From positions 95,140 to 138,495 of the forward strand of contig MOYB01000005.1 of assembly GCA_001899385.1 (NCBI GenBank): a DNA stretch of 43,356 nucleotides, given 5' to 3'. Under the pieces are notes generated by a model. The model searched no databases. It was not told where the DNA came from and saw only the letters and a program-made list of their open reading frames with translations. Within the stretch, counting starts at the first letter, position 1; each line of letters begins with the position of its first letter. The position numbers and the translations under genes were made by a program. Shown in pieces: positions 8,450 through 16,662 of the stretch. This stretch comes from Candidatus Caenarcanum bioreactoricola (lineage in GTDB: Bacteria > Cyanobacteriota > Vampirovibrionia > Caenarcaniphilales > Caenarcanaceae).

Positions 8450-8905
8450 ATGGTAACAAAAGCACCTATTAAAGAACAAAATCAAATTTCAAGTTCTTTA
8501 AATGAAATAAAGAAAGAATTATCTCAAAAATTTCCTCCGAATAAACTTTCTTTAGAAAGAGCTCTTAAGAAAATTAATTCTTTGATTTCTTCTTTAAATG
8601 AAAAGAACCAAAATCAAAACCAAAACCAAAACCAAAACCAAAAAAATAATCAAAAGAATCAAGCTAAAGCTCAGCCTAAAGCCCAAGCTAAAGCTAAGAT
8701 TCAATCTAAAATTCAACCTAAAGCTCAATCTAAAACTCAAGTTAAAGCAAAAACAGCTATAAAGAAAACTGCTTCAAAAACAGCTATAACAAAAAAAGTT
8801 ACTGTTAAAAAAGCAAGTCCTATTAAAGCGGTTGCTAAAAACTTGAATCAAAAACAAAACAATCAAAAGAAAAATAACAATAAAAAATCTTCTGCAAAAA
8901 AATAG
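8450..8905 (+). CDS. Lys/Ala/Gln-rich low-complexity basic protein (histone H1-like tail)
   Basis: 151 residues in two parts. Residues 1-50 look structured and helical (LSLERALKKINSLISSL). The rest is low complexity: an NQ repeat (about residues 52-64), then repeated KAQ/AKA/KIQ units and an alternating Lys/Ala/Thr tail ending KKSSAKK. Such strongly basic, repetitive tails occur in histone H1-like bacterial nucleoid proteins and in some RNA-binding proteins, so nucleic-acid binding is a reasonable inference, not a demonstrated function. It is monocistronic, diverges from rpoB and has a plausible promoter and GAGG ribosome binding site. Its 3' end converges with the ABC ATPase gene. Confidence 0.6.
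   Translation: MVTKAPIKEQNQISSSLNEIKKELSQKFPPNKLSLERALKKINSLISSLNEKNQNQNQNQNQNQKNNQKNQAKAQPKAQAKAKIQSKIQPKAQSKTQVKAKTAIKKTASKTAITKKVTVKKASPIKAVAKNLNQKQNNQKKNNNKKSSAKK
8606..8641 (+). repeat. Tandem 6-bp repeat (CCAAAA) coding for an NQ tract
   Basis: About six copies of a CCAAAA/TCAAAA hexamer lie in frame inside the Lys-rich protein gene and encode alternating Asn-Gln. The unit is a multiple of three, so copy number changes would alter tract length without shifting frame. Confidence 0.8.
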
Positions 8906-8911
8906 ATTTAG

Positions 8912-9682
8912 TCAATAGTTTAAAGCTTTGGCATTTTCTATAAATTCAATCGTGTATGGATGCGATGGATTAAGCATTATATTTTTTGTTAAACCAGATT
9001 CACAAATAAGACCTTTTTTCATAACCGTCATATATTGACAACTTTGAAAAGCTAAAGGTAAATCATGAGTAATCAATAAAAGACTCATTTTCTTGTTTGC
9101 GATTAAGCTCAAAATTAATGACATAATCTCAGATTGAGTTATAACATCAAGACCCGTTGTAGGCTCATCTGCTAATAAAATACAAGGATTTTGGGCTAAA
9201 GCCATGGCGATTAATACTCTTTGACACATTCCTCCCGAAAGTTCAAAAGGATAAAGAGACATTATTTCTTTATTTTTAGAAAGCTGTGCGTCAAAGAGTA
9301 AAGAGCCACAAATTTCTTCAATTTCTTTTTTATTTGCATTAGGATTATGTAATTTTATAATCTCTATAAATTGCTCTCCTATTTTCATTAATGGATTTAA
9401 TGAGCTACTAGGATTTTGAGGTATATATGCAATTTGCTTACCTCTATAAGTTTTTAATTTTAGACTTATATCTTCTTCAAGAAAAAATATTTCTCCAGAT
9501 TCTTTAATTGCATTAATTGGAAGTAAATCTAAAACAGAAAGACAACTAATAGATTTACCTGAACCAGATTCTCCTATTAAAGCATGGGAACTCCCTTGTT
9601 TTAATTCTAAATTAAAATCTTTTACTACAAAATTATCATTAAATCTAATTGAAAGATTTTCTATTTTTAGAATATTATTCAT
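8912..9682 (-). CDS. OppD/DppD-type ABC transporter ATP-binding protein, orphan
   Basis: 256-residue ABC ATPase with Walker A GESGSGKS, Q-loop YIPQNPSSSLNP, signature LSGGMCQRV, Walker B ILLADEPTTGLD and switch histidine ITHD. The PQNPSSSLNP stretch and a C-terminal PSHPYT segment are typical of oligopeptide/dipeptide importer ATPases (OppD/DppD/NikD). It is shorter than usual (about 320) because most of the C-terminal oligo/dipeptide extension is missing. No permease or binding protein lies nearby; it follows secF by 12 bases. It may energise a transporter encoded elsewhere. Confidence 0.85.
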   Translation of the reverse strand: MNNILKIENLSIRFNDNFVVKDFNLELKQGSSHALIGESGSGKSISCLSVLDLLPINAIKESGEIFFLEEDISLKLKTYRGKQIAYIPQNPSSSLNPLMKIGEQFIEIIKLHNPNANKKEIEEICGSLLFDAQLSKNKEIMSLYPFELSGGMCQRVLIAMALAQNPCILLADEPTTGLDVITQSEIMSLILSLIANKKMSLLLITHDLPLAFQSCQYMTVMKKGLICESGLTKNIMLNPSHPYTIEFIENAKALNY

Positions 9683-9694
9683 TTAATTAGAATA

Positions 9695-10639
9695 TTATTT
9701 ATTTTTTCCAGAGACTTTATCTGTATATTTTTTCCATTTATCTAAAAGTATTGCTGCTACAAATATACTTGAATATGTTCCTGCAAGTAATCCTGTGAAA
9801 AGACTTCCAGAAAAAATTCTTGTTGTATCTCCACCAAACAAAAATAAAGATAAAAGTACTACTAAAACAGTAAAACTTGTACAAAAACTTCTAAACCAAA
9901 CTTGACCAATACTTAAATTTATTATTTGACTAAAAGAATTTTTTTTAGAAAGAAACTTCATATTTTCTCTTATTCTATCAAAAACAACTATAGTATCATG
10001 TACTGAAAATCCTAAAACAGTTAAACATGCCGTTAAAAAGAGAGTATTAACTTCTATATTTTTAAATATTCCAAGCCAAGCAAATAAACCAACTACTATA
10101 AATACATCATGAATAAGTGCAATTATAGTACAAATAGCAAAATCCTGTCTAAATCTATAAGAGACATAAATGCAAATTCCTAAAATAGCAACAATAAGAG
10201 CTAATAAACCAGACCATAATAATTGAGGACCTATTATAGGGCTTATAGTTTCAACTGATTCAGGAGTAAATACTCCTATTTCTTTTGCAAGAGTTTTTTC
10301 TAATAATTCTTTTTCATCAAGATTTAATTCTCTTGTTCTTATAATTAATAGATTTTTATTTGCAATTTGAACTATTGAACTTTCTGCTAATTCAGGATGA
10401 ACTTTTGTAAGAATTGACTTACTTATATTTTTAGAAGTAAGTTCTCCAGTAATTTTCGAGAATTTATATTCTATTTTTGTGCCACCTTTAAAATCTAAAC
10501 CTAATAAAACAGGACTTCCAAATTTTATAAAAGATATTATTATTCCAACTAAACTTAAAATAAGAAAAAAACCTGATATTCCAAACCAGATATGTGCATT
10601 TTCTGTTATTTTAGGGATATATTTTTCTTGTTCAGACAT
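9695..10639 (-). CDS. secF: Protein translocase subunit SecF
   Basis: 314 residues with an N-terminal transmembrane helix, the periplasmic segment beginning GLDFKGGTKIEYKF, and five further membrane helices. The RND-type signature LTVLGFSVHDTIVVFDRIREN in the second half identifies SecF. With SecD it uses proton motive force to pull exported proteins through SecYEG. SecD is not adjacent, so the usual secDF pair is split here. It is the first gene of a two-gene unit with the OppD-like ATPase and diverges from the unknown membrane protein gene at 10722. Confidence 0.93.
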   Translation of the reverse strand: MSEQEKYIPKITENAHIWFGISGFFLILSLVGIIISFIKFGSPVLLGLDFKGGTKIEYKFSKITGELTSKNISKSILTKVHPELAESSIVQIANKNLLIIRTRELNLDEKELLEKTLAKEIGVFTPESVETISPIIGPQLLWSGLLALIVAILGICIYVSYRFRQDFAICTIIALIHDVFIVVGLFAWLGIFKNIEVNTLFLTACLTVLGFSVHDTIVVFDRIRENMKFLSKKNSFSQIINLSIGQVWFRSFCTSFTVLVVLLSLFLFGGDTTRIFSGSLFTGLLAGTYSSIFVAAILLDKWKKYTDKVSGKNK

Positions 10640-10721
10640 TCTTTAATTTGCTAATTCACTAGATGTTCTAAAAATTATATTATAATAGTTTTAAATTTAT
10701 ATATTTTTAAGTAAATTTTTG

Positions 10722-11360
10722 ATGAAAAAACAACAAATAAAACAACAACAACCAACTTTTAAAAAAGCAAAAGTTAATTTTAAAGAATGGTATTTAATTG
10801 TAAACAAAATAGTTAATGAAAATAAAAAAAGTTTGTCTATCTTCCGAAAGATTATTAATTTAATAAAAAAAATAGAAGAAGATCCAGAAAAAGAAATTTG
10901 TAAAGAAGTTATAAAAAGATTTGATAAAAAAAAGTTAAGTTTTGAAGATGCATATAAACTTGCTCAAGATAGTATGCAAAATATAGAAAAATTAAAAAAA
11001 GAATTACCTTCAATTTTACTTTTATTTTTTGGTGCATTGTTTGCTTTAATATTTGCAATAGTTTTTTTAATTTTAAAAATACCACATGAATTAACTATTA
11101 AAGCTTGGACTCAAAATTTTCAATGGATAAGTGCTTTAATTATTTTCTTTATGTCAATAATTGCTACAAGTATTACTTTAAAAAGAAGAGATAATTTTCA
11201 ATGGTCATTAATCACAAACTCTATATTATCACAAGCCGCAGGAGCATACGGCTCAGTCAAAAATCATGGTAAAGGAGGCTCTTTGTTTGAGGCTTTTATT
11301 GCTTTAGATCTTATAAGAAGAGAAATCAAAAAAAGTTCTGTAAAAACAAAAAAGAAATAG
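10722..11360 (+). CDS. Membrane protein of unknown function
   Basis: 212 residues from ATG 10722 (a TTG at 10719 would add one residue). The first 90 residues are basic, Gln/Lys-rich and helical. Two hydrophobic segments follow at about residues 95-120 and 130-150. The C-terminal cytoplasmic part contains SQAAGAYGSVKNHGKGGSLF, a glycine-rich segment I cannot assign, and ends in a Lys-rich tail. A TATAAT at 10681-10686 could be its -10 element. It converges on the RNase J-like gene, with the nested palindromic repeat between them. No family recognised. Confidence 0.6.
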   Translation: MKKQQIKQQQPTFKKAKVNFKEWYLIVNKIVNENKKSLSIFRKIINLIKKIEEDPEKEICKEVIKRFDKKKLSFEDAYKLAQDSMQNIEKLKKELPSILLLFFGALFALIFAIVFLILKIPHELTIKAWTQNFQWISALIIFFMSIIATSITLKRRDNFQWSLITNSILSQAAGAYGSVKNHGKGGSLFEAFIALDLIRREIKKSSVKTKKK

Positions 11361-11365
11361 AATAG

Positions 11366-11575
11366 GAGCCCCCTAACCCCCTAAAGGGGAAACTCAAAAA
11401 CAAAAACCCCCCGACCCCCTTGACAGGGGGAGATTGAACTCGTAGTTTTGTGGGGTTTGGGGTGACGACCCCATTTTAAAAACTTATATCCTTTAGATTC
11501 CCCCTGTCAAGGGGGCGAAGGGGGTTTCTTGAAAAATTTATCCTTAAACTCCCCCTTTAGGTGGTTGGGGGGCTC
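11366..11575. repeat. Outer inverted-repeat element (nested palindromic repeat, copy A)
   Basis: The arms at 11366-11395 and about 11546-11575 are imperfect inverted repeats. Both start GAGCCCCC, continue through AACC and CCTAAAGGGG, and differ at only a few positions when one is reverse-complemented. Between them lies a second inverted-repeat element (11405-11529). The 240-base gap between two convergent genes consists almost entirely of this structure. The GC content is far above the surroundings. It resembles a MITE or REP-like palindromic unit carrying another inside it; it has no ORF. Strong hairpins here could also act as a bidirectional terminator. Confidence 0.8.
11405..11529. repeat. 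Inner palindromic element, same family as 15541-15668
   Basis: About 125 bp. Each end carries its own small hairpin: CCCCCTTGACAGGGGG at 11415-11430 and CCCCCTGTCAAGGGGG at 11500-11515. These two 16-mers are exact reverse complements of each other, so the ends can also pair together. The centre (GTTTTGTGGGGTTTGGGG and flanks) matches the reverse complement of the 15541-15668 copy closely, so the two copies lie in opposite orientations. Confidence 0.85.
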
Positions 11576-11600
11576 AAAGCAGGAAAGTTTCTATTTTTAT

Positions 11601-13487
11601 TTAATCTTCTGATGAATTTTCATTTGCTCCAATATCTTGAATTACTATTGAAACTATTGAATTAAATGAACCGAATTTTTCTCTTACTCGTCTTTGAAAG
11701 ATTTCATTAATAAGTCTTTTATATAAACTTAGATCTTTTTGATTATTAGTAAAAGCTTTATTAAGACAATCTTTAATATCATTAGAAATCTTTTCTTCTA
11801 TTTCTTTCCAATTTGCACTTTCGGTAAAACCGCCTCCTGAAGATTTTATAGAAGGACCTGCAATTATTTTAGAATTCTTTATATCAAGTGTTAAACCTAT
11901 AAGGATAGTACCGTCTTCTCCTAATATTTGTCTTTCTTCAATAGATTTTGTATTCATTGAAACTTCTAAAGATTTGTTAAAGAAAATAGGACTACATTGT
12001 ATTTTGCCTTTTAATTCAACATTTAAACCATCAAAATCAAGAATACTCCCATTATCAAGAATAAGAACTTTTTTAGGATCTATGCCACAACTACCTATAA
12101 GCTCTGCATGAAGAACTAATTGTCTTGCTTCTCCATTACATGGAAAGAAATATTTAGGACGCGTAAGATTGTAAAGAAATTTTAATTCCTCTTTTCCTCC
12201 AAAATTATTTACATGAATATTATTATCTCTTGAAGTAAAAACTTTAATACCTCTAAAAGAAAGTTCATCAATCATACGAGTACAAAGTCTTGTTGTGCCT
12301 AAAGGTATATTTGAAGAAATTATTAATGTATCATTTTTTTCTAAAGAAATATCTCCAAAGGTATTATCTGTTAAAAGTGCTAAAGCATTAAGTATTTCAC
12401 CTTCAGTCTCAGATAATACAAAAACAAGATCTTTATTTTTAATTTTATTCTTTTTTGTATCTTCTAAAGAACAAAAGTTTACTTTTTCAATATTTTCCCA
12501 ATAGTTAAGCTTTTTCATAACAGTAAACCATTTTTGAAGTTCTTCTCCACAAAGACAAATTGTTTTGTTAGTTATTACAGAACTGTCAAATATTGCTTGT
12601 AATCTTTGCATATTACTATTATTTATAAGTAAACAGATTTTAGAATTTGCTTTTTCAAATATAGTTTCAAAAGTTTTAGATATAGAAGATTCAGAAGCAG
12701 AATAACCACTGTTTTCACAATTCACAGAAGGACTGATAAGTAAATCTACACCATCTGGATTTACAGAAGCTAATTGACTAAGATCTGTTGAAAATCTAAA
12801 AATCGGTGTTGAATGATCTATTTTAAAAGCAGAAGCATGAAAAATTTTTAATTTATTAATTTCAAGTAAAAAAGAAAAACTATCAGGACATGAGAAACTA
12901 ACAGGTAAAGCATGCACAGAAAATTTATTTCCAATTTTATAGACAGAATCACCTTCTAAAAGATTTATATTTATATCTTTAGATAATTCATCTTTTATAA
13001 GTTCATAATAAAGAGCAGGTAAATATAAATCTTTTATTTCAAGTTCATTTAAGAATTTAAGAGTGCTTCCTGAAAATTCTTCATGAGGATTACTTATTAT
13101 AAGTGCTTTTATTTTTTGTTTATTATTAATAAGATATTCTAAATTAGGTAAAAGAAGATCTATTCCACCTTTTATTCCATGAGGTACAAATCCTATACCA
13201 GCATCTATAATTAGAATTTCATTATCTTGTTCATATACCCAGCAATTACGACCATTTTCACCTTGTCCTCCAATAGGAACTATTCTTAATTTATTACCAG
13301 CAGGAGTTAATGGTCCCCCTATATTTCTTTGAACAGTAGGAGTTTGAGCCCGTTGTCCATAAGAATTATTTTGTCTATAATTTGTTCTTGAATCATCTCT
13401 ATTCTCTGTTCTAGAAGGGCTTTGTCTATAATCATTTCTTTTGAAATTATCTCTTTTAAAATTACTATTACTATTATTACTATACAT
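11601..13487 (-). CDS. RNase J-family protein with degenerate active site (probable pseudoenzyme)
   Basis: 628 residues. Residues 1-55 are an Asn/Arg-rich disordered tail. From residue 67 the sequence follows RNase J (metallo-beta-lactamase/beta-CASP): LRIVPIGGQGENGRN, IDAGIGF, GIDLLLPNLEYL, a beta-CASP region and a C-terminal domain with DGTILIGLTLD and AGPSIKSSGG. RNase J is a 5'-3' exo/endonuclease of RNA decay. Here the HxHxDH motif reads NPHEEF (133-138), the usual NHSIPD reads SFSCPD (197-202), HTGDFKFD reads HASAFKID (217-224), HVSGH reads HVNNF (425-429) and PVHGE reads PCNGE (449-453). One histidine of the main motif remains. Two-metal catalysis should be lost, so a scaffolding or regulatory partner of an active RNase J elsewhere is likely. 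The ORF itself is intact. Confidence 0.85.
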   Translation of the reverse strand: MYSNNSNSNFKRDNFKRNDYRQSPSRTENRDDSRTNYRQNNSYGQRAQTPTVQRNIGGPLTPAGNKLRIVPIGGQGENGRNCWVYEQDNEILIIDAGIGFVPHGIKGGIDLLLPNLEYLINNKQKIKALIISNPHEEFSGSTLKFLNELEIKDLYLPALYYELIKDELSKDININLLEGDSVYKIGNKFSVHALPVSFSCPDSFSFLLEINKLKIFHASAFKIDHSTPIFRFSTDLSQLASVNPDGVDLLISPSVNCENSGYSASESSISKTFETIFEKANSKICLLINNSNMQRLQAIFDSSVITNKTICLCGEELQKWFTVMKKLNYWENIEKVNFCSLEDTKKNKIKNKDLVFVLSETEGEILNALALLTDNTFGDISLEKNDTLIISSNIPLGTTRLCTRMIDELSFRGIKVFTSRDNNIHVNNFGGKEELKFLYNLTRPKYFFPCNGEARQLVLHAELIGSCGIDPKKVLILDNGSILDFDGLNVELKGKIQCSPIFFNKSLEVSMNTKSIEERQILGEDGTILIGLTLDIKNSKIIAGPSIKSSGGGFTESANWKEIEEKISNDIKDCLNKAFTNNQKDLSLYKRLINEIFQRRVREKFGSFNSIVSIVIQDIGANENSSED

Positions 13488-13623
13488 TAATTAATTAACT
13501 AAACTTGCTTTAATTTTAACTGATAAGTTTATAAATAATATCTTTCTTTTTTAACTAGCAAATAATTTTATTTTAATGCTAAACTATGCTTTCTAAATAA
13601 TAAAATGTAAAGAAAATAAGAAT

Positions 13624-14103
13624 ATGACTGCTGAAACAAAAGAAAACTTAAATTATAATAAAACAACTTTTGTTAATGAATCAACAAGACAAAGGAATTG
13701 GTATGTTATAGATGCAAAAGACAAAGTATTAGGTCGTTTAGCATGTGAAGTTGCAAGAATTCTTAGAGGAAAAAGAAAAGCAAATTTTACTCCTCATTGT
13801 GATAATGGAGATTTTGTAATTATTATAAATGCAGAACACATTATGTTAACAGGCAAAGACAAAGAAGATAATATAAAATATTATAAACATTCCGGATATA
13901 TAGGACATTTAAAAACTGAAACTTTAGGTGAACTTTTAAAGCGTCGTCCCGAACAAGTTTTTATAAATGCAGTTAGTAGAATGCTTCCTAAAGCAACACA
14001 TCTCAGAAGCCTTTTACTAAAGAAATTAAAAGTTTATGCTGGAGATAAGCATCCACATTCTGCACAAAACCCTATTTTAATACAAGAAATATCTAATATT
14101 TAA
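13624..14103 (+). CDS. rplM: 50S ribosomal protein L13
   Basis: 159 residues with hallmark L13 segments: RNWYVIDAKDKVLGRLA, NGDFVIIINAEHI, LTGKDKEDN, YYKHSGYIGH and the MLPK loop in AVSRMLPKATH. It binds 23S rRNA early in large-subunit assembly. An N-terminal extension of about 20 residues precedes the core. It starts a rplM-rpsI-prs unit, with 11 bases before rpsI, and diverges from the RNase J-like gene. No strong Shine-Dalgarno is present before ATG 13624. Confidence 0.97.
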   Translation: MTAETKENLNYNKTTFVNESTRQRNWYVIDAKDKVLGRLACEVARILRGKRKANFTPHCDNGDFVIIINAEHIMLTGKDKEDNIKYYKHSGYIGHLKTETLGELLKRRPEQVFINAVSRMLPKATHLRSLLLKKLKVYAGDKHPHSAQNPILIQEISNI

Positions 14104-14114
14104 GGAGAAAAAAA

Positions 14115-14510
14115 ATGACAACACTTCAATATAATGGTACAGGAAGAAGAAAAAGAGCAATAGCTAGAGTTTTTATTAAACCTGGTTCTGGCAAAATTAT
14201 TGTTAATAATAAAGATGTAAATGAATATTTTTGTAATAATTTATCTTTTCTTGAAGCAATAAAAGAGCCACTTGTTAGAACAAATAATTTGAATAAATTT
14301 GACATTTTAGTAAATGTTAACGGTGGTGGAATAAAAGGTCAAAGTGATGCAGTTAAAATGGGCTTAGCAAGAGCTCTTTTAATGTTTAATTTAAGTAATA
14401 GAACCCCATTAAAAGCAGCAGGCTTACTTACTAGAGACTCAAGAGAAGTTGAAAGAAAGCATTATTATAAAAGAAAAGCAAGAAAGAGTCCTCAATATTC
14501 AAAACGTTAA
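14115..14510 (+). CDS. rpsI: 30S ribosomal protein S9
   Basis: 131 residues. Family hallmarks are GTGRRKRAIARVFIKPGSG at the start, VNGGGIKGQSDAVKMGLARAL in the middle and the basic C-terminus ending SPQYSKR, which reaches the P-site tRNA. A strong AAGGAG lies upstream of ATG 14115. The rplM-rpsI pairing is the standard bacterial arrangement. Confidence 0.98.
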   Translation: MTTLQYNGTGRRKRAIARVFIKPGSGKIIVNNKDVNEYFCNNLSFLEAIKEPLVRTNNLNKFDILVNVNGGGIKGQSDAVKMGLARALLMFNLSNRTPLKAAGLLTRDSREVERKHYYKRKARKSPQYSKR

Positions 14511-14525
14511 TTATTTTTATTTTTT

Positions 14526-15494
14526 ATGTTTTTATCTCCAAGATCCGCTGTTAAATTATTTTCAGGAAGAGCTAATTTACCTTTATCTGAAGAAATTGCA
14601 AAAGTATTAAATATTAAACTTGGAGGAATAAAAATAAGTCCTTTTTCAGATGGGGAAATCTATCTTAAAATTCTTGAAAGTGTAAGAAAAGACGATATTT
14701 TTATTATTCAACCAACTAGTCCACCAGTAAATGAGAATTTAATGGAACTTCTCATTATGATTGATGCACTTAAAAGAGCAAGTGCAGGAAGTATAACAGT
14801 ACTTATACCTTATTTTGGTTATAGTAGACAAGACAGAAAAGCCTCTGGTAGAGAACCTATTACCTCAAAACTTATAGCAGATCTTTTAAAAACAGCGGGA
14901 GCAGATCGTATTGTTTGTATAGATCTTCATGCAAATCAAATAATGGGCTTTTTTGATACTTTAGTAGATCATTTAAGTGCAATACCAGTACTTGCAGAAT
15001 ATATTAAAAAGCTTGATCTTAAAGATTTAGTAGTAGTGAGCCCTGATGTCGGTGGAGTTGCAAGAGCAAGAACTTTTTCTAAAATATTAGGAGATGCACC
15101 TTTAGCAATTATCGATAAAAGACGTTCTCCAAATCAACAAAATTATGTTGAAGTTTTAAATATAATAGGAGAAATTGAAAATAAAACTTGTGTATTAGTT
15201 GATGATTTAATTGATACAGCAGGTACAATTTCAAAAGCAGCAGCACTATTAAAAGAAAAAGGAGCAGTTGAAATTTATGCTTGTGCTTCACATGGAGTAT
15301 TATCTGGAAATGGTTTGAAAAATATTCAAGAATCTTGTTTGAAAGAACTTATAATTACAGATACTATAATTCTTTCAGAAGAGAAAAAAATAAATAAAAT
15401 AAAACAATTAACAATTGCGCCTTTATTAGCAGAAGTTATTAAAAGAATACATTCAGGGGAAAGTGTTAGTTCCATGTTTATTCAAGGGAATTAA
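14526..15494 (+). CDS. prs: Ribose-phosphate pyrophosphokinase (PRPP synthetase)
   Basis: 322 residues, normal class I length. It makes PRPP from ribose 5-phosphate and ATP for nucleotide, histidine and tryptophan synthesis. Visible signatures are KLFSGRANLPL near the start, SPFSDGEIYLKI, PYFGYSRQDRKASGREP (ATP-binding flexible loop), CIDLHANQIMGFF, SPDVGGVARA and the PRPP-binding loop VDDLIDTAGT. It lies 15 bases after rpsI without its own Shine-Dalgarno (the upstream bases are almost all T), so it may depend on read-through from rpsI. Confidence 0.97.
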   Translation: MFLSPRSAVKLFSGRANLPLSEEIAKVLNIKLGGIKISPFSDGEIYLKILESVRKDDIFIIQPTSPPVNENLMELLIMIDALKRASAGSITVLIPYFGYSRQDRKASGREPITSKLIADLLKTAGADRIVCIDLHANQIMGFFDTLVDHLSAIPVLAEYIKKLDLKDLVVVSPDVGGVARARTFSKILGDAPLAIIDKRRSPNQQNYVEVLNIIGEIENKTCVLVDDLIDTAGTISKAAALLKEKGAVEIYACASHGVLSGNGLKNIQESCLKELIITDTIILSEEKKINKIKQLTIAPLLAEVIKRIHSGESVSSMFIQGN

Positions 15495-15540
15495 ATATAC
15501 TACTAAAAAATGATCATTAGCCAGCAAATAGATTTTTTAA

Positions 15541-15668
15541 AGAAACCCCCTTCGCCCCCTTAATAGGGGGAATCTAAAGGGTACAAGTCTTTAAAATGGG
15601 GCTGTCGCCCCAAACCCCACAAAACTATGAACTCAATCTCCCCCTGTTAAGGGGGCTGGGGGGTTTCT
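15541..15668. repeat. Palindromic GC-rich element, copy B (128 bp)
   Basis: The element is bounded by AGAAACCCCC and its inverse GGGGGTTTCT. The ends form hairpins (CCCCCTTAATAGGGGG at 15556-15571; CCCCCTGTTAAGGGGG near 15640-15655) and are inverted repeats of one another over about 30 bp. It matches the inner element at 11405-11529 in reverse orientation but lacks the outer arms seen there. It has no ORF and no obvious target-site duplication. It fills most of the 208-base gap between prs and bioB and may terminate the prs transcript. Confidence 0.85.
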
Positions 15669-15702
15669 GAAATTTGATTACTTTTTGAATTAAATATTTT
15701 TT

Positions 15703-16647
15703 ATGAATTATGAAATAGAAGAAAATATTCTTTTAAAAATAAAAGGACTTTATGAATTAGCTTTTACTGATTTGATTTTTACAGCACAAACTGTTCATAG
15801 ACAAAATCATGATCCTAGAAAAATAAGATTAGCAACACTTTGCAGTATTAAAACAGGTGCTTGTAGTGAAGATTGTGCTTATTGTTCTCAAAGTATTCAT
15901 AATAAAGCAAAGATTGAAAGTCATCCTATTCTTAATAAAGAAGAAGTTCTTATTTCAGCTAAAAAAGCTAAAGAAAATCTTTCTACACATTTTTGTATGT
16001 CAGCTTCATGGCGAGAATTGCCAGATTCTTCTCTTCAATATTTTTGTGATTTGATTTCTTCTATAAAAGCTTTAGGTCTTGAAGTTTGTGCAACTCTTGG
16101 ATTATTAACTCAAGAACAAGCTTTTAGTTTAAAAAAAGCAGGACTTTCTGTTTATAATCATAATATAGATACTGGTCCTAATTTTTATCCACAAATTATA
16201 AGTAGTAGAAAATTTGAAGATCGTATAAATACTATTAAAAATATTAAAAAAGCAAATATAAATCTTTGTTGTGGTGGTATTTTTGGAATGGGGGAGAGCC
16301 TTCAAGATCGTTTTGAATTTTTAGCGGTTTTAGCTGATATCGAACCTTCTACTGTGCCTTTGAATATTTTAATTCCAATACAAGGAACAAAACTTGAAAA
16401 TAGAGAAAGATTTGAAGTTTTAGAATTTGTAAAAATGATTGCTATAACTCGAATAATCTTGCCTAAAGCTAAAATATCAATTGCTGCAGGACGGGAATCT
16501 ATGACTTTAGAAGAACAAGCTTTGTGTTTTTTAGCTGGTGGTAATAATATTCCGAGTGGTGAAAAACTTCTTACAACAGTAAATAAAGGCTATGATAAAG
16601 ATAAAGAAATGATAATTAATAAATTAAAAATGGAAATTGATATTTGA
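15703..16647 (+). CDS. bioB: Biotin synthase
   Basis: 314 residues, slightly short for the family. It is a radical-SAM enzyme that inserts sulfur into dethiobiotin in the last step of biotin synthesis. The SAM-cluster cysteines are C54, C58 and C61 in TGACSEDCAYCSQS. Candidate ligands of the second [2Fe-2S] cluster are C98 (FCMSASW), C129 (VCATLG) and C189/190 (NLCCGGIFGMGE). YNHNIDTGPNFYPQI is also diagnostic. No bioF, bioA or bioD lies in the window, so either these are elsewhere or the cell uses imported dethiobiotin. No Shine-Dalgarno is visible before the ATG. Confidence 0.96.
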   Translation: MNYEIEENILLKIKGLYELAFTDLIFTAQTVHRQNHDPRKIRLATLCSIKTGACSEDCAYCSQSIHNKAKIESHPILNKEEVLISAKKAKENLSTHFCMSASWRELPDSSLQYFCDLISSIKALGLEVCATLGLLTQEQAFSLKKAGLSVYNHNIDTGPNFYPQIISSRKFEDRINTIKNIKKANINLCCGGIFGMGESLQDRFEFLAVLADIEPSTVPLNILIPIQGTKLENRERFEVLEFVKMIAITRIILPKAKISIAAGRESMTLEEQALCFLAGGNNIPSGEKLLTTVNKGYDKDKEMIINKLKMEIDI

Positions 16648-16662
16648 ATTTTCTTAAAAAGC

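Noticed and set aside
8606-8641. Possible CRISPR or direct-repeat array
   Set aside because: The repeat unit is only six bases, has no spacers and is in frame within a coding sequence.
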